Of a DNA stretch of 64,000 nt, positions 30,456-40,387 are shown in pieces. The first letter of the stretch is position 1. Every line of letters begins with the position of its first letter. Source of the stretch: JACRCT01 sp049841135 (GTDB lineage Bacteria > Myxococcota > Myxococcia > Myxococcales > UBA5297); contig JASGHK010000001.1 of the NCBI GenBank assembly GCA_049841135.1, forward strand, positions 868,001 to 932,000. The letters run 5' to 3'. The position numbers were made by a program, and so were the translations under genes. The notes below the pieces were generated by a model. The model was given only the letters and a program-made list of their open reading frames with translations, did not search any database and was not told the DNA's origin.

Positions 30456-31667
30456 TCAGCTCTTCGCCGCTTCTCGACGCGACGCTTCCAGCGCCGCCAC
30501 GTGGCCCCGGATCTCTTCGATCTTCGCGTCCCAGGACTCGGGCCGGATGCGATCCGACCGCGCCTGGCGCCTTCCGGGCACCCGCAGCGCCCGCCGGACC
30601 TGCGCGAGGAACTCCGGCGTGTCGTGGGCGACGAGGCACTGGCCCAGCTGCTCGACCTCGGGAATCGCCGTCGACACCACCGGCAGCCCTGCCGCCAGGT
30701 ACTCGCGGACCTTGAGCGGGTTGGCGTTGAGGGTCAGCTCGTTGACCCGGAACGGCAGCAGCGCCACGTCGAACGCCTTCGCGTAGCCGGGGAGCGTCGC
30801 GTAGGGCTTCGGCCCCAGGAGATGGACGTTGGGCAGCCGGCGCAAGCGCGAGACGTCGCAGCGGACCCGGCCGACGATCACCAGGCTCCCGGCCGGATGG
30901 TCCTTGGCGACCGCCTCGAGCAGCTCCACGTCGACCCAGTCGGCGACGAGGCCGAAGAAGCCCAGCACCGGCCGCGGCAGCCCCGCCACCTCCTCGGGCA
31001 GCGGCGTGTCGCGGTCGAGCGCACGGGCGAAGTGCCGGTGGTCGACCCCGTGGCGCACCAGCACCGTCCGCTCGTCGAGCGCCCGCTTGCTCTCGTAGAG
31101 GCGCTGGGCGCTGACGATCACCAGGTCGGCCTCGCGGGCGAGCTTCGCCTCCAGCTGCGCGATGGCCTGTCCCGGGGCGTCCGAGAAGGCCGAGAACTCG
31201 TCGACGCAGTGGTAGACGAGCAGGTCGGGCTCCAGCGAGCGCGCGACCCACTGTGCCGCCGGCAGGAACGCCCAGACCACGGGGTGCAGGAAGCGCAGCG
31301 ACCTCATCGCCCGCCGTACCTGGAGCTTGAGCGCGACGCGGTTGACCGCCGCCACACTCTCCGAGCCGAAGACCGGCACCGCCAGCGGCGAGAGCACGAA
31401 GAGGTTGGGCTCCACCTCGCGCACGCCGGAGAGCGCCTTCCACGCCTTGCGCACCATCCGCCGCGCGTCGTGGGCCGTGGCCCCCGGGGCGCGGTTTCCG
31501 AGCGAGTTGACCCAGAGAATCCGGTTGTCCCGGGCCAGGAGGCGCATCAGGTGCGTCTTCGAGAGCGGGTCGCCGTCCCAGTCGTTCGAGAAGCAGACGA
31601 TGTCGCGCCCCACCAGGGCCTGCGGCCCGGGCCTCTCCGGGATCGTCGAGACCTCGAGCCGGCTCAT
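30456..31667 (-). CDS. Glycosyltransferase (GT4-like) of the polysaccharide locus
   Basis: 403 residues, two Rossmann-like halves. The N-half starts IVCFSNDWDGDPLSKTHLMRLLA; the C-half carries VLGFFGLVADWVDVELLEAVA, GSLVIVGRV and the donor-site region ANPLKVREYLAAGLPVVST. It resembles glycosyltransferases of exosortase-type exopolysaccharide loci. ATG overlaps the asnB-like stop (ATGA), making it the last gene of a four-gene run. Predicted cytoplasmic, adding one sugar to the lipid-linked repeat unit. Confidence 0.85.
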   Translation of the reverse strand: MSRLEVSTIPERPGPQALVGRDIVCFSNDWDGDPLSKTHLMRLLARDNRILWVNSLGNRAPGATAHDARRMVRKAWKALSGVREVEPNLFVLSPLAVPVFGSESVAAVNRVALKLQVRRAMRSLRFLHPVVWAFLPAAQWVARSLEPDLLVYHCVDEFSAFSDAPGQAIAQLEAKLAREADLVIVSAQRLYESKRALDERTVLVRHGVDHRHFARALDRDTPLPEEVAGLPRPVLGFFGLVADWVDVELLEAVAKDHPAGSLVIVGRVRCDVSRLRRLPNVHLLGPKPYATLPGYAKAFDVALLPFRVNELTLNANPLKVREYLAAGLPVVSTAIPEVEQLGQCLVAHDTPEFLAQVRRALRVPGRRQARSDRIRPESWDAKIEEIRGHVAALEASRREAAKS

Positions 31668-33589
31668 GCCTGCACCCCCGCCGCCATCGCCGGCCTCGCC
31701 TGCAGGCCGCGCAGCCCGAGCCGCGCGCTGCGCCCCAGGAACGCCTCGTACCACTCCTCGAAGACCCAGAGCGAGAACAGCTCCTCGCGCCGGTCGACCC
31801 GCCCCGCGCGATGCTCGTCGAGCATCCGCTCCAGCGCCCGCGCCCCGAAGATCGTCCGCACCGCCGACCCCGTCGCGAGCAGCCGCGCCCGGCACTGCTC
31901 GTGGAGCTTCGCCCGCAACCAGCGCGTCAGCGGCACCGGGAAGCCCTTCTTCGCGCGGGTGAGGATGCCCTCCGGGAGCTTGCCCGCCATCGCCACGCGC
32001 AGGAGCCGTTTGCCCACCCCTCGCTGCAGCTTGAGCGAGCCCGGCAGGCTCCAGGCGTAGGCGAGCAGCTCGTGATCGAGGAAGGGCACGCGCAGCTCGA
32101 TGGAGTGCGCCATCGTCATCTTGTCGGCCTTGATGAGCAGGTCGTCCGGCAGCCAGACCTTGGTGTCCAGGTAGAGCATCCGGTGCAGCGGATCGACCGA
32201 CTCGGTGCGCGACCAGAGGGGCGCGTTCCGCTCGGCGACCTGGCGCATGGCCTTGGCGCCGAAGAACGCCTCGACCAGCGTGTCGTCGAAGCCGCGCCCG
32301 ACCCCGAGGTAGGCCCGGGGCAACGGCTCGCGCGCCCGGCGGATCCACCGCGAGAGCTTGGGCGACCAGGGCCCCAGCTGCGCCAGCCCCAGGGCCCGGT
32401 CGAGCGCCGGTCCGCCCAGCGCCCGCGCCCGCTCCAGCGCCAGCATCTTCGCGTAGACCGGATAGCCGGCCAGCACCTCGTCGGCCCCTTCGCCCGAGAG
32501 CACGACGACGACCTCCTCCCTCGCCCGCCGTGCCAGGTGCATCAGCGGGATGCAGGCGCCGTCCGAGAGCGGCTCGTCCAGGTGCCAGGCGAGGCTCGCC
32601 ATCGACTGCCCGAAGGTCGCGGCGTCCACCGCCACCTCGCGGTGCTCGGTCCCGATGGCCTGCGCCGCCAGGCGCGCCCAGGCGAGCTCTCCCTCGCTGT
32701 CGCCTTCGTAGCCGACGGAGAAGCTCTTGAGCGCCGCCGGATCCGCCCGCTTCATCGCCCAGGCCACCGCGCTGGAGTCGATGCCGCCCGAGAGGAAGAC
32801 GCCCACCGGGACCTCGGCCATCAGCCGCAGCCGCGTCGACTCCAGCAGCATCTGGCCGAGCGCCTCGGCCTCCTCGATGACGTCGCGCGGCCGCCCATCC
32901 TCGCGGCCGGCGTCCAGCGGCACGTCCCAGAACGGCTCGACACGCGCCACGCCGTCCTCGAAGACCAGCCGGTGCCCCGGCTGCAGCCGCTCGATGCCCT
33001 TGAAGAGCGTCGCCGGGCCCGGCACGTAGCGGAGCGCGAAATAGTCAGGCACGCGAGAGGCGTCCAGACGCCGCTCGACCTCGGGGAACGCGAACAGCGC
33101 CTTGATCTCCGAGGCGAACACCAGGTCCTGGCCCGCCATCGCCCAGTAGACCGGCTTGATGCCCAGCCGGTCGCGCACCAGCAGCAGCCTGCGCCGCGGC
33201 CCGTCCCAGAGCCCGAAGGCGAACATCCCTCGGAGCCGGGTGGGCAGCTCGTCGCCCCACTCCTCGTAGCCGTGGACGAGAACTTCGGTGTCCGACCGGG
33301 TCGCGAACCGGTGCCCGAGCGCCATCAGCTCTTCGCGCAGGGCCGCGTGGTTGTAGATCTCGCCGTTGAAGGTCACCCAGATCGTGCGGTCCTCGTTGCT
33401 CATCGGCTGGCCGCCGGTGGCGAGGTCGATGATCGACAGGCGCCGGTGCCCCAGCCCTGCGTTCTGCTGGAAGTGGAGCCCCTCGCCGTCTGGCCCGCGG
33501 TGCGCCATCAGCCGCAGCGCCTCGGCCAGCTGCCCCGCGTCGACCGAGCGTTCGCGCGCCGCGTTCACCCGTCCTGCGATTCCGCACAT
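31664..33589 (-). CDS. Asparagine synthase-like glutamine amidotransferase
   Basis: 641 residues. The N-terminal class II glutaminase has Cys2 exposed after Met (MCGIAGRVN) and RGPDG; the C-terminal synthetase domain has the PP-loop SGGIDSSAVAW and the later YLDTKVWLPDDLLIKADKMTMA. Within polysaccharide loci such enzymes amidate a uronic acid or similar sugar rather than making asparagine. RBS GAGGGG; 10 bases after the glycosyltransferase stop and coupled to the next gene. Confidence 0.9.
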   Translation of the reverse strand: MCGIAGRVNAARERSVDAGQLAEALRLMAHRGPDGEGLHFQQNAGLGHRRLSIIDLATGGQPMSNEDRTIWVTFNGEIYNHAALREELMALGHRFATRSDTEVLVHGYEEWGDELPTRLRGMFAFGLWDGPRRRLLLVRDRLGIKPVYWAMAGQDLVFASEIKALFAFPEVERRLDASRVPDYFALRYVPGPATLFKGIERLQPGHRLVFEDGVARVEPFWDVPLDAGREDGRPRDVIEEAEALGQMLLESTRLRLMAEVPVGVFLSGGIDSSAVAWAMKRADPAALKSFSVGYEGDSEGELAWARLAAQAIGTEHREVAVDAATFGQSMASLAWHLDEPLSDGACIPLMHLARRAREEVVVVLSGEGADEVLAGYPVYAKMLALERARALGGPALDRALGLAQLGPWSPKLSRWIRRAREPLPRAYLGVGRGFDDTLVEAFFGAKAMRQVAERNAPLWSRTESVDPLHRMLYLDTKVWLPDDLLIKADKMTMAHSIELRVPFLDHELLAYAWSLPGSLKLQRGVGKRLLRVAMAGKLPEGILTRAKKGFPVPLTRWLRAKLHEQCRARLLATGSAVRTIFGARALERMLDEHRAGRVDRREELFSLWVFEEWYEAFLGRSARLGLRGLQARPAMAAGVQA

Positions 33590-33599
33590 GGTCGTCCCC

Positions 33600-34647
33600 T
33601 CACCCCGCAGCCCTTGCTCCCTCGTCTTCGTACAGCGCCAGCAGCGTCTCCAGCCCCTTCGATGGCGCCGCCGCCGGCCGTCGCCGCTCCGCCGACAGCG
33701 CCGCGTCGAGCTGCTCCGCCAACGCGCGCTCGTCGGCGACCGGGAAGAGCCACACCCCTGGCGGCCGCACGCCCACCGCGCTCGCCACGACCGGGACCCC
33801 CAGCGAGTGCGCCTCCCGAACCGAGAGCGCGTCGCCGTCGGCCAGCGTCGGTCGCACGAACGCATCGCTCGCTGCCATGACCGCCAGCGCTTCGCCGTGC
33901 TCGAGCTTCGCCCAGATAGTGCACCCGCCCGGCCACTCCGTAGGCCCGCGCGAGCTCGGCCACCCGCGGTCCCATTCCTTCGGGGCCGAACAGCGCCGCG
34001 CCGAGCGACGGCCGTTTCAGAGACGCCAGGCGCAGCGCGGGCAGCAGCACGCGAAGTCCGTAGATCGGGCTGGGCGCGACCGCACAGGACACCAGCGGGT
34101 CGAAGCGCTCCCGCAGATCCTCCAGGCCGGGCGGCGGCTCACCGGGTTGGGCGGAACCAGCGAACGCCGGCACGATGGAGATCCGCTGCTGGGGAAGGCC
34201 GCAGCCCCCGAGCGAGGCGGCGATGACCTCGTTCACCGCGATCACCCGGCCGTACGCCGAGGCGACCCGGCCCACGAGGGCGCGCTGGCGCGGTCCCTGG
34301 GCCACGAAGAGCGGGACGAGCCCGCTGTGCACCGTCAACAGACTGCGGGGACCGAAGGGACGCCGCGCGAGCGCGCCGGCGAGGGCCACCATCCAGGACT
34401 TGGGCGTGTGGCCGCTGACGTGGACGTGGACTTGCCAACCGGCCGCCGCATGGGCTGCCAGCGAAGCCGCCAGCGCGCCGGCGGTCGGTGCCGGGATGAT
34501 CTCCGGCTGGGGTGGCTTGCGGCTGCCGACGTCCAGCACGCGCACCCTGCGGCCGGTCGACCGCAGCGCCTCGAAGAGCGCCTGGACGTGGACCGAGATC
34601 CCGCCGTGGGGAGGCGGGAAGCCGCCCACGAGCAGCAGCGGGGTCAC
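33600..34647 (-). CDS. Glycosyltransferase family 4 (one frameshift)
   Basis: About 349 residues. Starts with GGFPPPHGGISVHVQALFEAL, a typical GT4 nucleotide-sugar site, followed by LLTVHSGL, IAVNEVIAASLG, and after correction the C-terminal AASDAFVRPTLADGDALSVREAHSLGVPVVAS. An extra base at 33903-33909 (GAGCTC read as GAGCTTC) splits it. GTG start overlapping the acetyltransferase stop (GTGA). Expected to act in repeat-unit assembly at the inner face of the membrane. Confidence 0.83.
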
Positions 34648-35097
34648 AGGTTCCTCGCCTTCCCTTCGCCGTCGGTCGCCCGGCCGATTCTCGCGGGCAG
34701 GCACGCCGGCGACGACCGCGTTGGGCGCTACGTCGCGGGTCACGACCGCGTTGGCGCCGATGAGCGCGCCGCGGCCGATGCGGATGTCGCCGAGCAGGCA
34801 CGCCCCCGCGCCGATCTTCACGTCGTCCTCGATCACCGGCGCGCCCTTGGACAGCGAGCGCCCGCCGATGGTCACCCGCGGCCCGACGAGGACGTTCCGG
34901 CCCAGGCGGGACGCGGGGTGGATCACGATGCCCAGCCCGCCGTAGGCCAGCTCGGTGCCCTCGCCGATCTCCGCTTCGATGCCGATGTAGGAGCCGTACA
35001 GGAACTGGATGAGCCGGCGCAGCGCCTTGGGCGCCAGGGTGAGCCCGGCGCGCTGCAACCGCTGCGCCGTCCGGTGAAGATCGAGCGCGTTGAGCAT
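34644..35097 (-). CDS. Serine acetyltransferase-like hexapeptide-repeat enzyme (one frameshift)
   Basis: About 150 residues. Left-handed beta-helix repeats (IGEGTELAYGGLGIVIHPASRLG, VIEDDVKIGAGACLLGDIRIGRGALIGANAVV, VVAGVPAR) of the CysE/NodL type, which O-acetylate sugars. An extra base at 34686-34690 (GATC read as GATTC) puts it in frame with the glycosyltransferase, giving a false fusion; correction ends it at GKARNL with a GTGA overlap. It is the first gene of this run, probably modifying the exopolysaccharide. Confidence 0.83.
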
Positions 35098-35175
35098 GTC
35101 ACTCCCCGCTTGGCCGCGCGGCGGAGTGCCGTGCGCAGCGAGCAAGCTAGGCACCGGGGCTCAGGGCGGGAACCG

Positions 35176-36118
35176 TCAGTGGACGACCACGACGGGCCGT
35201 TCCGCGTGGTGGACGACCCGGTCGCTGACCGAGCCCAGGAGCCAGCGGCCTCCGGTGCTCAGCCCCCGCGCGCCGATGACGATCAGGTCGGCGCCCCGCT
35301 TGGCGGCCTCCTCGCAGATGACGTCGGCCGGGCGGCCGACGGTGACCACCTGCTCGACGCTCGACTGCGGCAGGTCCTTGACCGCCTCCTCGAGCAGCTT
35401 GCGCGCCGCCTCCAGCTCGCGGGGCTCGCGGGCCGGGGCGGTGACGAGGAAGGTGTCGAACGGGCCGACCGGCAGCACCGCCGGCAGCTCGAGGACGAAG
35501 AGCGCGGTCAGGCGCGCCCCCGTCTGCTGCGCCAGGTCGTGGGCGAAGCGCAGCGCCTTCTTGGCGGGCTCCGAGGCGTCGAAGCCCACGAGCAGGTGGC
35601 GGACCACGGCGGTCACTGCACCCGGAGCTTCGCGCTCCTGCCAGCCCTCTGCGAACGGCCGGCCGATGGGCGCGGTGATGGGGCTCTCGAGCGCGTAGAA
35701 GTCGTCGCCGCGCATCTCCAGCGTCTCCTCATGCGAGCCCGCGCGGAAGACGACCATCTGGTCGCCGGCGAGGCGCTCGTCGAGGACCACGCTCAGCCCA
35801 TAGAGGCCGCCGAAGGGCGGCTCGGCGCCGACCTCACAGTCGGGGAAGAGCCGGGCGAACCGGGCCTCCGGCAAGAGCCTCACGTCCTGGGCGCCCACGG
35901 CCCGCGCGAAGAGCTTCTCGTCCAGCATCTCCGCCGCCGGGAGCACCGCGATGTACGTCGCTCCATCGGCTTCGACGAGGACCGATTTCGCCACGCGGTA
36001 GCCGGTCACGTGGAGGGCCGCGGCGAGCTTCCTGGCCGCTCACCGCCCGGGTGTGCCAGTGGCGTTTGAAAGGCACGTGGTTCTCCATCAGGTACTGCAC
36101 GATCTTCGGTGGGATCAT
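35176..36118 (-). CDS. YbaK-like editing domain fused to universal stress domain (one frameshift)
   Basis: About 313 residues. The N-terminal half resembles the YbaK/ProX aminoacyl-tRNA deacylase fold (PKIVQYLMENHVPFKRHWHT, GYRVAKSVLVEADGATYIAVLP). The C-terminal half is a Usp domain with VGFDASEPAKKALRFA and the ATP-type motif GARGLSTGGRWLLGSVSD. An extra base at 36025-36031 (GAGCTC read as GAGCTTC) separates the first 30 codons; correction gives GQELAAALHVTGYRVAKS. It interrupts the polysaccharide locus but shows no link to it. Role unknown, perhaps stress-linked editing. Confidence 0.75.
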
Positions 36119-36183
36119 GGCCGACCTCCTGGAAACCCCAACGAAAGCTAGGGGCGCGCCCCCGAAACGCGGCACCACCTGTT

Positions 36184-36218
36184 CAGGCTGTAGGCCGTAG
36201 GCTTTAGGCTGTAAGCCC
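36184..36218. repeat. Short GGCTGTA-type direct repeats
   Basis: Four imperfect units (AGGCTGTAGG, CCGTAGGC, TTTAGGCTGTA, AGCCC) immediately before the mug-like ATG. Purpose unknown. Confidence 0.4.
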
Positions 36219-36220
36219 TC

Positions 36221-36751
36221 ATGAAGCGACCCGCTCAGCCGCTGCGCGACGTCCTCGTCGACCACCCGAGCATCCTCTTCGTGGGAATCAACCCCTCCCT
36301 GCGCTCGGGAGAGGCGGGCCATCACTTCGCCAGCCCCGGCAATCCCTTCTGGAGGCTGATGCACGCCTCCGGCCTCGTGCCGGTGCTCCTCACGCCGGCG
36401 GAGGACGGCCGGCTCGCCGACTACGGCTACGCGCTGACCAACCTCTGTCACCGGCCGACGCGCGCAGCCTCGGAGCTGAGCGCCAAGGAGCTCGACGACG
36501 GAGCGGCCGAGCTGTCGCGCAAGATCGCCAGGATCCAACCGAAGGTCGTGGCCTTCGTCGGGCTGAGCGTCTACCAGCGCTGCCTGCGCCTGAAGCAGAG
36601 CGGCGGCGCGGGTCCCAAGCCGGAGAGGATCGCCGGCGCGCGCGTCTACGCCCTGCCCAATCCGAGCGGGCTCAACGCCAACTTCCCGGGCTTCAAGCAG
36701 AAGCTCGTCTGGTTCCAGGGGCTCAAGGCGTTCGCCTCGGGCCCCACCTGA
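36221..36751 (+). CDS. Mug/TDG-type mismatch-specific uracil-DNA glycosylase
   Basis: 176 residues. Excises U or T mispaired with G. Family 2 UDG motif 1 is GINPSLRSGEAGHHFASPGNPFW and motif 2 is LPNPSGLNA. The Asn in the GINP motif is the catalytic residue typical of Mug. Lone plus-strand gene inside the minus-strand polysaccharide locus. ATG directly follows a repeat of GGCTGTA units; the ribosome site is weak. Confidence 0.9.
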   Translation: MKRPAQPLRDVLVDHPSILFVGINPSLRSGEAGHHFASPGNPFWRLMHASGLVPVLLTPAEDGRLADYGYALTNLCHRPTRAASELSAKELDDGAAELSRKIARIQPKVVAFVGLSVYQRCLRLKQSGGAGPKPERIAGARVYALPNPSGLNANFPGFKQKLVWFQGLKAFASGPT

Positions 36752-36778
36752 CGCGAGAGCTGCGTGGGGATCACGGGC

Positions 36779-37616
36779 TCAGCCGTGCGCCTTGTCCCAC
36801 GCGCGGTTGAGGGTCTCCGGGAGCTTCCAGAGCTGGACCTTCTTCGAGTCACCGACGTACAGCCCGCCCTGGGCCCCTTTCAGGTAGCCCGTCCAGGCGC
36901 TGAACGGCACGCGGTTGAGGCTCTCGCCGGTGACGATGGTCTTGGTCTTCTTGTTCCCCTTCTGCGACAGCTCTTCGCGCGCGGAGTCGAAGACCGCCTC
37001 CGCGGCCAGGTGCGCCTGATCGGCCCGCAGCTCAGTGAACATGACCTGACGGAACTTCTTTCCCGGGCGGTGGGTCGCGTACCAGACGTACTCGGCCGGG
37101 GTCAGGCTCGAGAGCACCACGAACTCCACCGGCGCCAGAATCATGTACAGCCGCGGCGTCCGCGTTCCCTGCGCCGGCAGGCCGACCGCCGAGGCGATTC
37201 TGCTCGGGGCTCATGCCCTCGTTGCACGCGCTCTCCCGGAAGGTCGCCAGCGTCCCCGCGTTCTCGAGCTGCTGCGTCTCCCCGCCCGTCTTCACCAGGT
37301 AGATGCTCTGGAAGGCGTCGATGGGCGTGCAGCTGAACGCGTTGTTCGACAAGGCGGTCTTGGTCCGCTTGCCGCCGAGAGTCGCCTCCAGCGCCTCCAT
37401 CGTGTCGGCGTTGGCGTCGCGCCAGCCGCCCTCGTCCAGGAACCGGAACGCGGGCCTGGCGTTCTCGAGCGCCAGGTCGACCAGCACATACCGCCCCTGG
37501 AAGTACTTCCCGGACCCCGGGCTGCGGTGCCACGTGTACCCCTCGATCCCGAGGTTGGTGGCGGTGATGGCGCCCTGGGGCACGGTCAGCAGCAGGTTCA
37601 GCTTCGACGAAGGCAT
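36779..37616 (-). CDS. Unrecognised protein in the polysaccharide locus (one frameshift)
   Basis: About 279 residues, no signal peptide or membrane segment. Two similar halves may exist, each with a segment of aromatic residues near Tyr-Trp (IEGYTWHRSPGSGKYFQG, AEYVWYATHRPGKKFRQ) and nearby Lys-rich loops. That suggests an internal duplication. An extra base at 37196-37200 (GATC read as GATTC) splits it; correction gives PEQIASAVGLPAQG. ATG follows AAGGAG. It lies between mug and the flippase; no known family. Confidence 0.65.
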
Positions 37617-37682
37617 GGCGTGTCTCCTTGCGGTCGCCCGCCGGTCGGCGCCCGGCCCATCCGCGGACTCCCCCAAGGAATC

Positions 37683-39173
37683 TCAGTGCGCCCGCTCCGG
37701 ACGGGGAGGCGGCGCCGGCAGGAAGGGGATTTCCGCCCCGACCGCCAGCAAGCCACACAGGTACCCCAGCCCGTAGCCGCCGACCTCCGCGGCCAGCAGG
37801 AGCGCCGCAGGCACGCCCGGTCCCAGCGCGACCCGGGCCGCGAACACTCCGCCCAGGGCGAGCATCGCCGCGACCAGCGACCGGGTCAGGCCGCTCCACG
37901 GCACCAGGAAGCGCCCGGGAACCCCCAGAGCCTCGGGCACTCGGGACGCGAGGACCGCCTTCCCTCCCACCTCGGCGATCAGCCAGGCGAGGACGCCGCC
38001 CATCATCCCGAAGTGGGTCACGCCCAGGAGCACCAGCGGCACGTTGATCGCCGCCTTGGCGAGGTAGCTCTTCAGGATGTGCCCGGTCTGGTCCCGCGCC
38101 CGGAGCACGCCGTCCAGGGGCGCGCAGGCCAGCACGACCGAGAGGGTCACGACCCGGAACACCGGCACCGAGCCCAGGTAGCGCTCCGTGAAGAGCGCGG
38201 TGATGAACTCCGGCGCGACGACCACCAGGAAGACCGAGAGCGGGACAAACAGCTGCGCCAGGTGCCCCACCGCCTCGCGGAAGGCGGCCGCCGCGGCCTC
38301 CGGGCGCCCTTCCCTCTCGAGCTCGGCGATGCGGACCATCAGCACCTCCGAGGTCGGCGTGTAGACGAGGTCGATGATCGGCAGCTGGAAGACGCCGACG
38401 GCGTAGAGGGCGAAGGTCGCTGCGTCGAGCTTCGAGCTGACGACGAACTGGTGGAAGTACTGCTGGGGGATGGCCACCGCCATCGCCGCGCCGAAGGGCA
38501 GCGCGTAGCGCAATTGGGCCCTCACGCCCGCGAAATCCCAGACCGGCCCGGGCTCGCCGCGCAGGAGCACGATCCACGTGGTGGCGAGCCGCACCAGCCC
38601 GAAGACGGCCATGCCCGCCATCACGCCCGAGAGCCCGAAGCCCAGCACCGCCGGCAGCGTCATCACCAGCGCCTTGAGCCCATCGGAGACGACGTAGAGC
38701 CAGCCGGCGCGCCGCGTCCGGCCGCGAGCCGTCTGCGAGACCTCGAGCGGCATCGAGCCGACCAGGCCCATCGTGTACAGCCCCAGCTGCAGCGCGTAGG
38801 TCCCGACGCCCGGGTTGTTGAGCAGCCGTCCCAGGGTGTGCCGGCCGAACCAGATGGCCAGCGCGCCGGCGAGCCCGGCCAGGAAGAGGTAGCCCAGGGT
38901 CTGCGCGAGCCACGCGCGCCGGTTCGCGACCCGCGGGAGGAAGTAGTACAGGCTCTGCGCCATGCCGAAGGGCAGGACGTAGTAGAGCGTCTGCGCGACG
39001 ACGACCAGCAGCTTGTAGGTGCCGTACTCGTCCTGAGGGAAGGCCCGCGCCAGCGCGAGCGGAATGCCGAAGGAGAGCGCCGCCGCCGCCAGCCGCGCGA
39101 GCATCAACGGCCGCGCCCGCGCGAGGAGCGACCTCGGCTCCTGGCTCGTCACCTCCCCTCCCGAACCGCTCAT
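37683..39173 (-). CDS. Wzx-type polysaccharide flippase (MOP superfamily)
   Basis: 496 residues with about 12 to 14 hydrophobic helices. Flips lipid-linked repeat units across the inner membrane. The pattern ARAFPQDEYGTYKLLVVVAQTLYYVLPFG resembles Wzx/PST members. ATG overlaps the deacetylase region, but no good ribosome site precedes it. If the extra base at 39192-39198 is removed, the upstream deacetylase reads directly into this gene, so the two could be a single fusion. Confidence 0.85.
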   Translation of the reverse strand: MSGSGGEVTSQEPRSLLARARPLMLARLAAAALSFGIPLALARAFPQDEYGTYKLLVVVAQTLYYVLPFGMAQSLYYFLPRVANRRAWLAQTLGYLFLAGLAGALAIWFGRHTLGRLLNNPGVGTYALQLGLYTMGLVGSMPLEVSQTARGRTRRAGWLYVVSDGLKALVMTLPAVLGFGLSGVMAGMAVFGLVRLATTWIVLLRGEPGPVWDFAGVRAQLRYALPFGAAMAVAIPQQYFHQFVVSSKLDAATFALYAVGVFQLPIIDLVYTPTSEVLMVRIAELEREGRPEAAAAAFREAVGHLAQLFVPLSVFLVVVAPEFITALFTERYLGSVPVFRVVTLSVVLACAPLDGVLRARDQTGHILKSYLAKAAINVPLVLLGVTHFGMMGGVLAWLIAEVGGKAVLASRVPEALGVPGRFLVPWSGLTRSLVAAMLALGGVFAARVALGPGVPAALLLAAEVGGYGLGYLCGLLAVGAEIPFLPAPPPRPERAH

Positions 39174-40281
39174 GCCTGGGCGCCCGCCGGCGAGGCTCGC
39201 GCGTCCGCTCTCCCTTCACCGGCCGGGTCAGCGCCAAGAGCGTGAAGACGTCGTCCAGGTGGCAGCTCGTCAGCGTCGCCGAGTAGCCGAACGGGCCGCG
39301 GCTGAAGTTCTCCCACAGGGTCTTGCGGCGCAGCCGGAACGGGTCGCCGCCGACCTGGTTGGGCAGGTCCTCGGTCGTCACCGCCGACCGGTAACCCAGC
39401 CGGACGAGCGCGGTGACCACCCGCCGGTCGTAGAAGCCGTTCGGGTAGGCGAAGTGCAGCGCCCGGGTGCCCAGCTCGCGCTCGATCGTCTCCTTCGACT
39501 GAGAGAGCTCGCGCTCGATCGCCTCCTCGGACTCATGGGTCAGCACCACGTGGCTCACCGTGTGCCCGCCGATGCCGATGCCCGAGCGCGCCATCGCCCG
39601 CGCCTCGTCCCAGCTCATGATCGACCCGGACCCGAGCGACGGCAGGTGCAGGTGCATCAGCCCGCCCTCCAGCCTCGCCACCAGGTCCTCGAGGTCCGTG
39701 TTCGGCCGCGTGGAGATGAGCTGGTCCACCGTGGCCGCGGCCTGCGCCGCCATCGACGGGCCGGCGACGACGTTGCGGCCCGGCGACCGGCCGACCCCGG
39801 CCTCGAGCGCGACGCGCAGCAGGCGGTAGAGGCGGTCGTGGAGGAAGTGCTCCGAGGTGCCGACGTAGCGGGTCGCCAGGTAGACGGTCGCCGGCAGGCC
39901 ACGCCGGCGCAGGACCGGGAAGGCGTGCTCGTAGACGTCCTGGTACCCGTCGTCGAAGGTGATGACCGCCACGTCGCGCCGCGGAGTGCGGCGGCCGGCG
40001 ATGACCTCCAGCGCCTCGTCGAGCGGCACCACGTCGTAGCCGCGCGCGAGCTCCTCGAGGTGCCGGTCGAAGGTCGCCCGGCTCACCAGCAGCCCGGGGA
40101 TGACCAGGCGGGCCTCGGACTCGAAGTCCTCGACCACGCGGTGGTAGCTCAAGATGAGCACCCGGCGCCCGCCCGCGGCGATGCGCGAGGCCCGCGACAG
40201 CACGCGCTGCAGCCCCGAGTAGTGGAGCGCCCCCGCCGCCACGGCCTTGGCTGCGCTGCGTCCGAAGCTCCCCCAGCCCAT
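39170..40281 (-). CDS. Polysaccharide deacetylase, NodB-like (frame uncertain at the end)
   Basis: About 370 residues. NodB core with motif ITFDDGYQDVYEHAFP, ATVYLATRYVG, and zinc/catalytic His in GGHTVSHVVLTHES; later YPNGFYDRRVV. It removes N-acetyl groups from a sugar of the polymer. ATG follows GAGGAGG. The frame of the last residues cannot be fixed: as read it runs on with no stop through the whole flippase region, so an indel must lie near the end. The GAGGCTC at 39192-39198 fits the error pattern of this window and, if corrected, would fuse it to the flippase. Confidence 0.78.
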
Positions 40282-40387
40282 GCCGCCCTCCTCCGACGGG
40301 CACGGAGGCCCGCCGCTACCCCACCGATTCATCACGGCCCGCAACTTCAGCCGCCCGCCGCCAGCCGACGGGCGAGGAAGTCCGCCG

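Noticed and set aside
33565..35154. Apparent acetyltransferase-glycosyltransferase fusion
   Set aside because: A GATC to GATTC insertion at 34686-34690 hides the stop. Correcting it yields two genes with a GTGA overlap.
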